A stretch of DNA of 64,000 nucleotides, taken from positions 31,810-95,809 of the forward strand of contig JAGBRL010000035.1 in NCBI GenBank assembly GCA_017632345.1, given 5' to 3'. Shown in pieces: positions 24,486-34,018 of this stretch. The position numbers were made by a program, and so were the translations under genes. Every line of letters starts with the position of its first letter. Within the stretch, counting starts at the first letter, position 1. Source of the DNA: Paludibacteraceae bacterium. GTDB lineage: Bacteria > Bacteroidota > Bacteroidia > Bacteroidales > Paludibacteraceae. Below the pieces are notes generated by a model that ran no database searches, had not been told where the DNA came from, and saw nothing but the letters and a program-made list of their open reading frames with translations.

Positions 24486-27400
24486 TTATTTCTTCAAAAT
24501 TTTCTCGTTTTTTGTCATTTTTTTTGAAATTAACCTCAAAATATATGTTCCAGACGGCAAATCTGCCAAATTTATGCACTCTCCGTCTCTCACACACGCC
24601 CAATTTCCAACCACAGCACCCATGCTACTGAATACGGTGCAAGCTGCGGTTTCACCATCCAGACCTGAAACGAAGACACATTCATCCACCAATTTCGGAT
24701 AAGCTACAATCGCATCATCATTAGCCGCAAAAGGCTCAACATCTGAACACAACGCCATAGAGATGAAATCTGGCGCTTTTGACGAGTTTAGCTGACGGTA
24801 CGTAGTATAATACGCAGAGTCGCCACAAATGCTGCCTTCGGCTTGCTGCTTGTCAGCATACATCACGCTCCATTCCTCGCCGTCTCCTATTCTTCCGTAA
24901 GAACCATTTTTCGGATGAACATCATACGTAACCGAATCTATGACATGCAACTCGTTATCTTCATCTTCCCAAGACAGGCACAAAGTAGAAACCGACTCGT
25001 TAGAGATTTTGAATCCGAGATGCAAAAGCCCAAGATATTCCGCATTATCAGCCCAAACAACTTTAGCCTCTCCCGGCTGTATTACAGAAGCAGAATCGTA
25101 GTATTTGTCATAAGGAATCATGCTTTTCTTCAGATTGCTGATTTTATCAGTCAGATATAGACCTGCCAGATTGACCGGTTCGTCGCCACGATTCACAATC
25201 TCGATCCAGTCTGGCTTAAATCCGTAGAAATCATCAGCGATAGAGTCGTTAGAAGAGCAAATTTCGTTAATGACAAGATTAGGCTTAACGCAATCAACCT
25301 TCACAAATTTAGCCTTCATTTCCATCGGTCCTGTCAAAATAGCAGAGAAGACACCCTTAGAGCCGCCATCCTTATTTGTAACACCAGCCACAGTCATACT
25401 GAACACGAAATCAGAACTTGTTTTAACATTCTGATGCACCTCTACCGCAATCTCATTGACGCCACTTCTCAGAAAACTTGAAGGGAACTCGACCGATTCG
25501 GACACATCATTAACGTATTCAAGAGCCGGAGTAGAGAAATCTATATCACCTTCCGGCATATTCTTACGAGCGACCTCCTTGCCGTTTACATAGATAACGT
25601 AACCGTCGTCATAAGCAATCTTGGCCTTGATAGCAGTGTAAGCTGCAGTGTCCTTCAGATTAAAAGATGTTCTGAAATAGGCTGTCATAGGCTTGTTATC
25701 CTCATCATCATACTTAAGCTCCGTATCATAAACCGGATAGCCAAACTTACCTTTGCCACGGCTCCATTCGGAATCATCAAAGCCCACGCTGTTCCAGTCC
25801 GAAGCCGGAGGCAAGCTGTCATAGTAATAAGCCCATGACGCAGAATCGCTCAGAAGCACCTCGGAGATAGAAGCCGACAAAGACCAAGAGTCAAATTCAT
25901 AACCCTTTGGCGGAATAGGAGCCACAGAAAGTTCCAAGTCCGCATAATACGTACCTTTATAAGAACTGCTGTCATAAGGCTCTCCGTTTATCAAGTACCG
26001 TGCGCCCTCCACATTAGAAGAGATGGACAAATCAACAATTTCCCCAAGCTTAAAATACTCCTTAATATGTTTCGGAATCACCTTGCTGCGTTTTTCTGCA
26101 AAAGTGTACATACTCTTAATCTCGTCGCTCGTTTCCAGTTTTCCAGACGCGTCATAATGTTCATTCGACTTCATGGCACAATATTCACCGCTCGCCAAAG
26201 CGGCCATAGAGTCTATTATCGGCTTAACCCTTTCGTAACAATAGAACTTCTTCAAATTGAACAAGTTTCTTGTTATGAACTTTTTCTGGAAATCCTTATT
26301 GCCAAGCAAATTTTTGAAAAGTTCGCACTGCCACTCTTCCTCATTAGCCCAGTTTTTCTGTTCAGACTCACCCGTGCTGAACTTTATCGTGTTCATGTCA
26401 GGGTCGCAATAGTTAGGTCCGTAAGACTGATACAAGCCAAATCCGAAGTCCGTGTCATAAACGAGCCAGCGGAATACGCCATGATTCCTTTCTCTCCAAA
26501 CCTTAATATTATTACCCGGCCAGTCTGTATTCACAATGTACTGTTCAAAAGTCATGTAATCCACATACTCGTTAACATCCATGTATTTTGACATTTTCGC
26601 CATATAGCCAGCGTCAGACTGATTTTCGCCAGCCACCTTTATCATTTCGTTAAAGTAGTCTGCTGTTCCGGTTGACGCCGTGATTCCGTCCTTTGCCGTT
26701 ATTTCTATCACGTCAAGGTCCTCCTCTTCATAGCCATAATTAGAATAGACATAATCCTTATTTGTCCTCTCGCGCAATCCGAACAGACCGCCATACTCGC
26801 CATTAATGTAGAAAGCCACCGGACGATAAGCCTGTCTGTCCACATCCATACCGTTCAGGATAGCCTGCATAACACCGTCACGAATACGAACTCCGTCATA
26901 ATCATTACCACCGTTACGAAGCTGCACAGCCTTGAACTCCATATTGCTCTTATCCTCGAAAAAGTCTTTGTAGCCGATTAAGTTTCCGCCGCTTCCCTGC
27001 TTTTTTGACGCTGTAATTTTAAGAGACTTCCATTTTCTGTTATCACCTCTCGAACAGCCGCCCATAACAGCAGCCTCAAGGCTCTGAGACACCTTTACAT
27101 TGCCATTCTCTATAAACTCGAAATTAACCGGACGCTTCCAATCCTGATTATAATTTCTTTTCTCGTCCACACCATTACCGCAGTCTCCTTTCCCTTCGAT
27201 TCCATTCTCGCCTTTTACATAAATTCCAATCTGGTCGCTATAAAAATGGTCAGGTTCCGCAACAATAGAGACAACAGGCACAGAGAACCCACCGCATTTG
27301 TCATGAAAACCTTCGTCAGCAAAGATAAACGAACCTGTGACAATTTTGCTCGGCAAAGCATCATCTCTATACGACCTTGCCCTGATTACAGTATTTCCTT

Positions 27401-28109
27401 CCTCATTCAGCTTTATCTCACCTGAATACAAGAATGTATTCAACGTGTCATTTATGTCAGGCTCGCTGCCATCCAATGTGTAGTAAATGCGCGCATCCCT
27501 TGTCACGCAATACAAAGTGACTGCGCCAACCTCAGACTTAGAATTGTAAGTTCCCGGAGCAGCGCCGTTAAACTTCGGAAGCGCACAAAAATTAGAGTAG
27601 CAACCGCTGTTTTTCTCGCCAGGAGTCGGAAGCATATAATTTTTGTCCGAGCCGCTCAACCCGAAAGAATAGCCAGACTCTTGCGCCTTATATATTAGCG
27701 AATGAGCCTCGTTGCCTTTACCGTCCAAAAGGACAAGTGTGCCGCCGTCCGAGTCAATTTTATACGGAGCGTGCGTTTTTGACTTACCCTTCTCCTCGTC
27801 AAAAAAGATCACTTTATACTTTCCTGCTTTAACGACGACCGAATCTTCAATTTTCCAGGCCCACTTCAACTTGTTTTTTGAGCCTGTGATATTTCTAAAC
27901 TCGTAACCTTTAAGGTTCACGTCGGCCTCGCCCGAATTATATAATTCGAGCCAGCCTGTATAATTATAATAGTCATTAAGCAACGTCGAAACGTTACACG
28001 GCATAATCTCGTTTATTACCACGCCAGCATCTGCACTATAGAAAGCAAACGACGTGCATAAACAAAACGCCACCCTTCTTAATCTGCTAAAAAAACTCAT
28101 ACTGTACAA
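24486..28109 (-). CDS. Secreted CotH-kinase/lamin-tail protein with type A T9SS sorting domain
   Basis: This 1207-residue protein begins with a signal peptide (FFSRLRRVAFCLCTSFAFYSADAG). A first lamin-tail domain follows (VVINEIMPCNVS, WLELYNSGEADVNLKGYEF), then a chitobiase-like C-terminal-type beta domain (RIYYTLDGSEPDINDT), a CotH region (VPVVSIVAEPDHFYSD through WPGNNIKVWRERNHG and DTDFGFGLYQSYG), beta domains, and a second lamin-tail domain (LVINEICSSNDS, DWIEIVNRGDEPVNLAGLYL). The last 75 residues end SGTYILRLISKK plus a short basic tail, a type A T9SS sorting domain. CotH proteins are atypical protein kinases of spore coats or surfaces; whether this one is active is unknown. It has its own promoter and terminator. 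Confidence 0.85.
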   Translation of the reverse strand: MYSMSFFSRLRRVAFCLCTSFAFYSADAGVVINEIMPCNVSTLLNDYYNYTGWLELYNSGEADVNLKGYEFRNITGSKNKLKWAWKIEDSVVVKAGKYKVIFFDEEKGKSKTHAPYKIDSDGGTLVLLDGKGNEAHSLIYKAQESGYSFGLSGSDKNYMLPTPGEKNSGCYSNFCALPKFNGAAPGTYNSKSEVGAVTLYCVTRDARIYYTLDGSEPDINDTLNTFLYSGEIKLNEEGNTVIRARSYRDDALPSKIVTGSFIFADEGFHDKCGGFSVPVVSIVAEPDHFYSDQIGIYVKGENGIEGKGDCGNGVDEKRNYNQDWKRPVNFEFIENGNVKVSQSLEAAVMGGCSRGDNRKWKSLKITASKKQGSGGNLIGYKDFFEDKSNMEFKAVQLRNGGNDYDGVRIRDGVMQAILNGMDVDRQAYRPVAFYINGEYGGLFGLRERTNKDYVYSNYGYEEEDLDVIEITAKDGITASTGTADYFNEMIKVAGENQSDAGYMAKMSKYMDVNEYVDYMTFEQYIVNTDWPGNNIKVWRERNHGVFRWLVYDTDFGFGLYQSYGPNYCDPDMNTIKFSTGESEQKNWANEEEWQCELFKNLLGNKDFQKKFITRNLFNLKKFYCYERVKPIIDSMAALASGEYCAMKSNEHYDASGKLETSDEIKSMYTFAEKRSKVIPKHIKEYFKLGEIVDLSISSNVEGARYLINGEPYDSSSYKGTYYADLELSVAPIPPKGYEFDSWSLSASISEVLLSDSASWAYYYDSLPPASDWNSVGFDDSEWSRGKGKFGYPVYDTELKYDDEDNKPMTAYFRTSFNLKDTAAYTAIKAKIAYDDGYVIYVNGKEVARKNMPEGDIDFSTPALEYVNDVSESVEFPSSFLRSGVNEIAVEVHQNVKTSSDFVFSMTVAGVTNKDGGSKGVFSAILTGPMEMKAKFVKVDCVKPNLVINEICSSNDSIADDFYGFKPDWIEIVNRGDEPVNLAGLYLTDKISNLKKSMIPYDKYYDSASVIQPGEAKVVWADNAEYLGLLHLGFKISNESVSTLCLSWEDEDNELHVIDSVTYDVHPKNGSYGRIGDGEEWSVMYADKQQAEGSICGDSAYYTTYRQLNSSKAPDFISMALCSDVEPFAANDDAIVAYPKLVDECVFVSGLDGETAACTVFSSMGAVVGNWACVRDGECINLADLPSGTYILRLISKKMTKNEKILKK

Positions 28110-28199
28110 TTCCTTTTATATAAATATATGCGCAAGAAAACAACTCCACGAGAAGCTATCATCCTTGTTTCGTAATTAGTCTGTATTATTCAGATGAGA

Positions 28200-28231
28200 C
28201 AAAACTAACAATTGAAAATCACAGTAACAAA
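28200..28231 (-). promoter_or_regulatory. Promoter of the CotH-domain gene
   Basis: On the minus strand TTTG (28231-28228), a 20-nt spacer and TAGTTTTG (28207-28200) match the Bacteroidetes consensus. The transcript would start near 28192, about 80 nt before the ATG. Confidence 0.7.
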
Positions 28232-28308
28232 TTTTGATTGACTTTTGTTAAAAAACGATACAAAAAAAACAACTTCGGCACAAAAATCAGAATCCGATGT
28301 AACAAAAG

Positions 28309-28351
28309 CAGGAAAAAAAAGAAACCTTCTCAAATTCTAAATTTGAGAAGG
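28309..28351 (-). terminator. Terminator overlapping the HTCS stop codon
   Basis: The perfect 12-bp stem CCTTCTCAAATT/AATTTGAGAAGG (28325-28351) is followed on the minus strand by TTTCTTTTTTTT. The 3-nt loop is exactly the TAG stop codon of the upstream gene. Confidence 0.85.
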
Positions 28352-31300
28352 CGTGCAACCAAAATAGTCTTTAAATTTCTTTGTGAAATATGCAGGATCA
28401 CTGAAACCCACATCATACGCGATGTCACTTATGCTCTTCCCTGCCTTATCATCTTTCAGCATCTGAGCCGCCATATTCAGTCTGTATTCGTTCAGCATTT
28501 CGAGAGGCGATTTGCCAACGATAGACCTCGCCCTTCGATTCAAAGTTGACTGACTCATGTTCATGTCACTTGCAAGGTCTTCAACAGACACTCTGCTGTC
28601 CGAATACCGTTTGTCCAAGACTGCGATGAAATCTTTAGTGAACGGATTCAGAGCTGCAGGTTCCTCTATCTTTTCCTGCTTTTTAACATTTCGTTTCAGA
28701 TGAGTCGAAAGAATCAACGACTGCTGTTTCTGCCTTATCTTTAACTGATTACAAACCTTTATCAGCAACTCGGTCTGACTGAAAGGCTTTGAAATATAAT
28801 CCACGGCCCCATTCACAAGCCCTCGCAGTCTATCCTGTTCATCGCCCTTTGCCGAAAGATATATGACCGGTATATGGTTTAACTTATCCGAAGAGTTCAA
28901 CGCTTTACCCAGCTCAATACCATTCATTTCCGGCATATCGACATCACTCAGAATCATGTCCGGCAAATTCTCTTCCGCCAGTTTCAACGCCTCCGCACCG
29001 TTATGTGCAACAATAACATTGACGTAAGGATCCAGTATAGCCGAAAGATTTCTGCATATCAGATAATCGTCATCAACAATCAGAATTGTATTGCCCTCCG
29101 TCAGTCCTCTATCTACCTCAAACTCAACATCTTTCACAACCTCCGCCTCTTTTATTACACTATCAGACTTAAGGAACTCAAGCGTCACGGTTGTGCCCTT
29201 GCCTTTTTCGCTCTTAACTAAGATAGAACCTTTATTTCGCTTCACATAGTCCTGACAGATGCGGAACCCAAGTCCTGTGCCCTCCTCGTTATTAGTGCCT
29301 TTCGTCGATGTATTATCTTCTGCATCAAGCAGTTTAGCCAATTGTGCATCATCCATTCCCACACCCGAATCTATCACGTTCACAACAATTCGGTTGTCCC
29401 TCTCAAAAGCATTGAGCGAGATGGAGCCTCCAGCAGGTGTGAATTTCACTGCATTACCCATCAAGTTTCGCAAAATTGTGCCTAACATACGCGAATCGAC
29501 CAGAGCATAATGCTTCAGATCTATATTCTGCTTCAGTTCTATCTTTTTTTGCTCTGCCACCCCTTCGAGCAACATAAAGACATTTTTAGCAACAAGGCTG
29601 AGATTTGTGTCCGAGATATTGCACACCAGCTCTTCACGTTTTGACTTAGCCCACTCCACAAGCCTCACCATCTCATCCTGAAGCGTTTTCGCCTCAAAGC
29701 GCACCTCATCTATAAGCTGGCTCTTCTCCTCCTTAGACATCTGGTCCTCCTTGTTCTTGAGCAGGTCGAGCGAGCCTACGATAGCAAACATCGGATTCTT
29801 CAGGTCATGCCCTATCACAGAGATAAGCCTGTCCTTGTCCTCCAAAGCCACTTTCAGTTCAGACGTTCTTTTGTCCACCTTTTCGCGCAAGATATTTTGA
29901 ATACGCACCAAATTCCGCTCCCTTCTTTTGAAGAACAACAAGACCACAACCGAGATTAAGACCACGAGCAACAGCTGGAACCACCACACAGCCCACCAAG
30001 GCGGCAACACCTCAATATGCAGCTTAATAGGCTCTCCAAGAGCATTGCCATCTACCGCGTCGCACGGTTCAACTATCAAATCATAACTTCCGTGAGGAAT
30101 GAAAGAAAAAGCAATTTCCCTGTTGTTTGGCAATAGCTGCCACTGTTCGCCAAGTCCCTCCAATATATACCTGAACTGGCAACTCTCAGAGCTCATGCTC
30201 ACAATATCGACCGTAACCGATATGTCAGTCTGATTATGCTTCAGTTCTATTTCAGACAAGTTAGACAATCTTCCGTGCTTCAGCACCGAAGTTAACGGCT
30301 TCACCTTTTTGCCCAACATATAAAGGTCCGAAAACTCGTAATGAATATCTGCAGACTTTTCAGAAGACAACGTCGGCGACAACTTAAAGAAGCCGCTCAT
30401 TGTACCGAAATAAAGATTTCCGTCCGAATCCTCAAAAGAGGCTCTTTGATAGAAAGACTTTACAATATTTTTGTTAAAATCACCCACAAAAGAGACATAT
30501 TTCTTCTCCTTAGGATTAAAGTAACCAATGTCTCCATCTCCGGCAATCCAGAATCGTCCGTCCTTAGACCTCAAAATAGAGCGGAAAAAGACACCCGGAA
30601 TAAAGTCCAGCATATAATGCTCAGAACCGTCGGCAGGGAAACACAGGACACCCTTATTACAAACCACATAAAGATTACCCTCGTCATCGCACTCCGCATC
30701 ATACAAAGCGCGCGGCAGATGCGTCTTCAGAGTTGACACATCCGGCAGAAGCATAGTCAAGCCTTTGTCATCCAGCCTCCATATCGTGTTTGACGTTATA
30801 GCCCACCTTACGCCCTTAGCGTTGCCATAGACGCTGTACACCCAACGGTCTTCCTGCACGCCTTCAGTCTTCAGCACTTGCTTGCGCCATTTGCCTTTGT
30901 TGTCACGAATATAAATGCCATCGTTCGCTGTACCGACCCAAATTTCTCCGTCAGGCATCTGTTTCAATGAGAAAAAACAATTTATAGAGGTATTGATTCC
31001 GTCAAACGAGGCTACAGAAACATCATCAGTTTTCGAGTCCAAGCTCAACAAACCGCCGCCCCATGTAGTCAGCAGCACCTCGCCGCTGTTAATCTTCTCT
31101 GCACAAAGCACATTTGTATTGTTCGTCTTAATCTTCTTAAACCCCTTGAAGTCAGGTGCAACAGAATACATTCCGCCACCATCAGACGCCACAATCAAGT
31201 TGCCATTATCATCTTCTGCAAACGAATTGCAGACAATAGATGGGAATCCGTAGTCCGAGGAGAAAACCAATTTCTCCGTCTGATTCCGGCACAATCTCCA

Positions 31301-32293
31301 CAGCCCGGAATTCTGGGTGCCAAACCACATGTTACCATTTTTATCCTCCGAAATGGCATAAATCTTATTAAAATCGATAGGTTCAGAATTAAAAGGTCTC
31401 AGTTCTTGAAAGTTAGCGGAAGCCGACGGCACATCATCTGTGAACCAAAGCCCGAAACCATCTGTCGCAAACCAATACCTGTCCTGAGAATCCTTAAACA
31501 CACACCGCACATTTCCGAAAGGCAATTTCACTATTTCCGGATTGCTCACCCCTTTTTCGTCAAGTTCAAAGACCCACAAGTCTGAAGACAAGAACGAGAC
31601 CGCCACCTTGTCGTCTGAGATTGGAAGTATCATAGTAGCATACTCACACGGAGCAAAGGACTGGTTGAAATTTGCGAGTTTATTACCTGCGCTATCAACC
31701 ACAAACATAGAGTTCACAGAGCCGAGCCAGAACCTGTCATAACGGTCAACATAAGCTGCACTCACATAATTTGAGGCAAAAGACTCGAACGCCGGGAACT
31801 CGTGCGTAAACACATCCTTAACTGGGTCATATTTGTAGAGACCTCCGATTGTGTAAGCATAATAGACACCATTTTCGGACTTGCATATTCCCTTGACCTC
31901 CTTATAAGAAGAATACTCAAACTCGTCCGGCTTCTTGTTGACGAAGCTGTCCGACTCATAGTCATATTCCAAAAGCAGTCCGTTATAGCCTCCCGTAAAA
32001 ATCTTGTTATTAAAAGATTTAACAAAATACACATCGTCACGAATCAGCGACGGATAATCTTTCTTAGAGTAATTTCTGAAAGATCTGCCGTCGAAGCGAG
32101 ACAATCCAAAGTCTGTTGCCACCCAAACAAACCCGCGTTCGTCCTGAGCAATGCCATAGACACGATTAGACGCCAATCCATCTTGAACAGAGAAATGGTC
32201 AAACTTCGCAAACTGCTTTGCAGAAACCGCAAAACAGTTCAGCAATAGCAAAAGAGCCAATATATGTGCAGAAAATCTATTCATGCCTGACAA
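28337..32293 (-). CDS. Hybrid two-component system sensor/regulator (HTCS)
   Basis: This 1318-residue single-protein signalling system joins a periplasmic sensor to a DNA-binding output. In order: signal peptide (HILALLLLLNCFAVSA), two-component-regulator propeller repeats (FVWVATDFGLSRFDGRSF, MWFGTQNSGLWRL), a Y_Y_Y domain, one transmembrane helix (FQLLLVVLISVVVLLFF), a histidine kinase with H829 in IGHDLKNP and N/G boxes (NLMGNAVKF, DSGVGM, GTGLGF), a receiver domain with D1117 in LSDVDMPEMNG, and a C-terminal AraC-type helix-turn-helix (SISDIAYDVGFSDPAYFTKKFK). All parts look intact. HTCS proteins sense glycan breakdown products and control nearby degradation genes. The GH5 gene lies 20 nt upstream on the same strand, so that enzyme is the obvious partner. 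Confidence 0.95.
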   Translation of the reverse strand: MSGMNRFSAHILALLLLLNCFAVSAKQFAKFDHFSVQDGLASNRVYGIAQDERGFVWVATDFGLSRFDGRSFRNYSKKDYPSLIRDDVYFVKSFNNKIFTGGYNGLLLEYDYESDSFVNKKPDEFEYSSYKEVKGICKSENGVYYAYTIGGLYKYDPVKDVFTHEFPAFESFASNYVSAAYVDRYDRFWLGSVNSMFVVDSAGNKLANFNQSFAPCEYATMILPISDDKVAVSFLSSDLWVFELDEKGVSNPEIVKLPFGNVRCVFKDSQDRYWFATDGFGLWFTDDVPSASANFQELRPFNSEPIDFNKIYAISEDKNGNMWFGTQNSGLWRLCRNQTEKLVFSSDYGFPSIVCNSFAEDDNGNLIVASDGGGMYSVAPDFKGFKKIKTNNTNVLCAEKINSGEVLLTTWGGGLLSLDSKTDDVSVASFDGINTSINCFFSLKQMPDGEIWVGTANDGIYIRDNKGKWRKQVLKTEGVQEDRWVYSVYGNAKGVRWAITSNTIWRLDDKGLTMLLPDVSTLKTHLPRALYDAECDDEGNLYVVCNKGVLCFPADGSEHYMLDFIPGVFFRSILRSKDGRFWIAGDGDIGYFNPKEKKYVSFVGDFNKNIVKSFYQRASFEDSDGNLYFGTMSGFFKLSPTLSSEKSADIHYEFSDLYMLGKKVKPLTSVLKHGRLSNLSEIELKHNQTDISVTVDIVSMSSESCQFRYILEGLGEQWQLLPNNREIAFSFIPHGSYDLIVEPCDAVDGNALGEPIKLHIEVLPPWWAVWWFQLLLVVLISVVVLLFFKRRERNLVRIQNILREKVDKRTSELKVALEDKDRLISVIGHDLKNPMFAIVGSLDLLKNKEDQMSKEEKSQLIDEVRFEAKTLQDEMVRLVEWAKSKREELVCNISDTNLSLVAKNVFMLLEGVAEQKKIELKQNIDLKHYALVDSRMLGTILRNLMGNAVKFTPAGGSISLNAFERDNRIVVNVIDSGVGMDDAQLAKLLDAEDNTSTKGTNNEEGTGLGFRICQDYVKRNKGSILVKSEKGKGTTVTLEFLKSDSVIKEAEVVKDVEFEVDRGLTEGNTILIVDDDYLICRNLSAILDPYVNVIVAHNGAEALKLAEENLPDMILSDVDMPEMNGIELGKALNSSDKLNHIPVIYLSAKGDEQDRLRGLVNGAVDYISKPFSQTELLIKVCNQLKIRQKQQSLILSTHLKRNVKKQEKIEEPAALNPFTKDFIAVLDKRYSDSRVSVEDLASDMNMSQSTLNRRARSIVGKSPLEMLNEYRLNMAAQMLKDDKAGKSISDIAYDVGFSDPAYFTKKFKDYFGCTPSQI

Positions 32294-32313
32294 ATTAGTT
32301 CAAAAAAGAATTT

Positions 32314-33720
32314 TCAAAACGGATACTTGCCGTCGGACGCGCCTTTCATTATGCCGTCCAGCAACATCTGCCTGCCTTTCACAACCGAGAAATCACCCGA
32401 ACCTGCATTATCGACCCTTTCGTAAATATCGCCCGGAGTCTCCCACAAGAAAGGTATCAAGCCGTTGTTCTTGGCCTCTCTGTTGACAAATTCGTAGTAG
32501 TATGCGCGAGAACGTTCAAACAGACTCTGATACGACTCTCCTGTCGAATGATTTCCGAAAGCCGACAAATCTCTGTTCATCACGCAATATTCGCCAAGAA
32601 TCACCGGCAGCCCCTTGCCATCAACAAAGGCGGATTTCATCGCCTTGAACTGCTTTTGCACATACTCCTCGCCGCACCAGCCTCCAGGCTCTACCGAATG
32701 ATTTTTGCCATCAATCACAATATTCATAAAATCCGGCTGATTGCCCCAGAAGTAATGGGCAGGCGACCAGTCCGCATCAGATTCCATCAGCGCGTAGGTG
32801 TAAGGATAAAAATGCACCTCAAACATCATGCGTCCCTGCACCTCATCTTTAGGAAGCACATCATAGGCCAAACTCTGGTCAATATCAGTGCCGGGCCCCT
32901 GTATAATAACATTCCTCAACAGATTATTTCCTCCAGAGGCTCTCACCACATCTATAAACGTCTGATGATAACTTCTAAGCACCTCCGCCCTTTTGCTAAT
33001 TTCCGCCTCCTCTTCGGCTGTAAGCCCGTCGTCCTTATTAATAGACGGAGCGCTGCCAAGCAAGTTCGGCTCATTGGCACTTGCAAAAATAAGATGCTCG
33101 TCATAATTTTTGAATCTATCTGCAATCTGCTGCCACAAAGCCTTCTGCGCCTTATTCACTTCATCCTTTTTAGCGTCAGTTATATTGTTTTCGAGCCATC
33201 CATTATCCCAGTGAATATTAAGAATAGCATACATATCCTCATCAACCACAAAATCGACGACTTTCTGAACTCTGCTCATCCAGGTCTCTCTGATTTTATA
33301 AGAATCAGACCCCGGCTCAATCATGTCGTACCACTGGCACGGAATCCTCACCGCATTAAATCCGGAGGCTTTGTACTGCTTGACAAGTTCTGCATCAACC
33401 TTCTTAGCGCCCCAGCAGGTCTCGCCATCCGGACACCAATCCCCATCAAACCCGTCTGAAGACTCCAAGGTATTCCCCAGATTGATTCCGGCAAAAATCT
33501 TTCTGGCTAAAGTCTTAGCATCGCTCGGCATATCTGCTATGTCAACGGCTGACGAGTCTGCACTTTGTTCAGATGCGCTAAACGTAATACTGTCAATTTC
33601 CCCAATCTCATAACTGCCTACTACAACCCCCTCCTGCCAAAGAAAAATCTTATTTTGAGCAAATGACAAAGAGAGTACTAACAATGACATCATAGCCAGC
33701 ATCAATCCTTTTACATTCAT
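32314..33720 (-). CDS. Glycoside hydrolase family 5 (cellulase-like), secreted
   Basis: This 468-residue secreted glycosidase has its start at 33720 because the promoter -7 box predicts transcription from about 33742, after the upstream in-frame ATG at 33762. A signal peptide (GLMLAMMSLLVLSLSFAQ) leads into a short beta segment and the GH5 barrel. The segments GINLGNTLES, GFNAVRIPCQWYDM and YAILNIHWDNGWL are typical. The acid/base is E217 in SANEPN and the nucleophile is E377 in VILGEYC. GH5 enzymes cut beta-1,4-glucans, mannans or related polymers; the specificity is not certain. No T9SS domain is obvious at the C-terminus. The gene heads a likely operon with the HTCS sensor. Confidence 0.9.
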   Translation of the reverse strand: MNVKGLMLAMMSLLVLSLSFAQNKIFLWQEGVVVGSYEIGEIDSITFSASEQSADSSAVDIADMPSDAKTLARKIFAGINLGNTLESSDGFDGDWCPDGETCWGAKKVDAELVKQYKASGFNAVRIPCQWYDMIEPGSDSYKIRETWMSRVQKVVDFVVDEDMYAILNIHWDNGWLENNITDAKKDEVNKAQKALWQQIADRFKNYDEHLIFASANEPNLLGSAPSINKDDGLTAEEEAEISKRAEVLRSYHQTFIDVVRASGGNNLLRNVIIQGPGTDIDQSLAYDVLPKDEVQGRMMFEVHFYPYTYALMESDADWSPAHYFWGNQPDFMNIVIDGKNHSVEPGGWCGEEYVQKQFKAMKSAFVDGKGLPVILGEYCVMNRDLSAFGNHSTGESYQSLFERSRAYYYEFVNREAKNNGLIPFLWETPGDIYERVDNAGSGDFSVVKGRQMLLDGIMKGASDGKYPF

Positions 33721-33750
33721 GTTTTTCACTTTTAGATTCAATATGATTCG

Positions 33751-33758
33751 CAAATGTA
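33751..33758 (-). promoter_or_regulatory. -7 box of the GH5-HTCS promoter
   Basis: The minus strand reads TACATTTG followed by CG, a consensus -7 box; a T-rich region with TTTG lies about 20-25 nt further upstream. The start near 33742 gives a 22-nt leader. Confidence 0.65.
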
Positions 33759-33845
33759 ACAAAACAATTCAAAAAAACTACAAATTATTTAAAAAAGTGT
33801 TTGCAAATATTAATCAGCCTAAGTAAAATGCTCTTCAAAATCATC

Positions 33846-33895
33846 TCGACCTAATTTATAGAAGCTGCCTTAAGGCAACTTCTATAAATTACGAT
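33846..33895. repeat. Near-perfect 40-bp palindrome of the TTCTATAAATT-core repeat
   Basis: The plus strand contains CTAATTTATAGAAGCTGCCT directly joined to TAAGGCAACTTCTATAAATT, giving an inverted repeat of about 20 bp per arm with one G-T pair. A weaker copy (AGAACTTTTACAAATTAGG) lies at about 33985. It stands between the convergent ends of the mnmG region and the GH5 promoter. Confidence 0.75.
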
Positions 33896-34018
33896 TTTTA
33901 TTGTTTATCATAGCTTTATTCAAGTTCAAGGTCGTTCAAGCAAAAACATATAAGAGGACCTGCAAGATAGCAAGCCCTCTCCTATAGAACTTTTACAAAT
34001 TAGGTTGACATACGAAAC

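Noticed and set aside
32548..33459. 303-codon plus-strand frame opposite the GH5 gene
   Set aside because: It is antisense to a clear GH5 gene; composition and content are those of a shadow.
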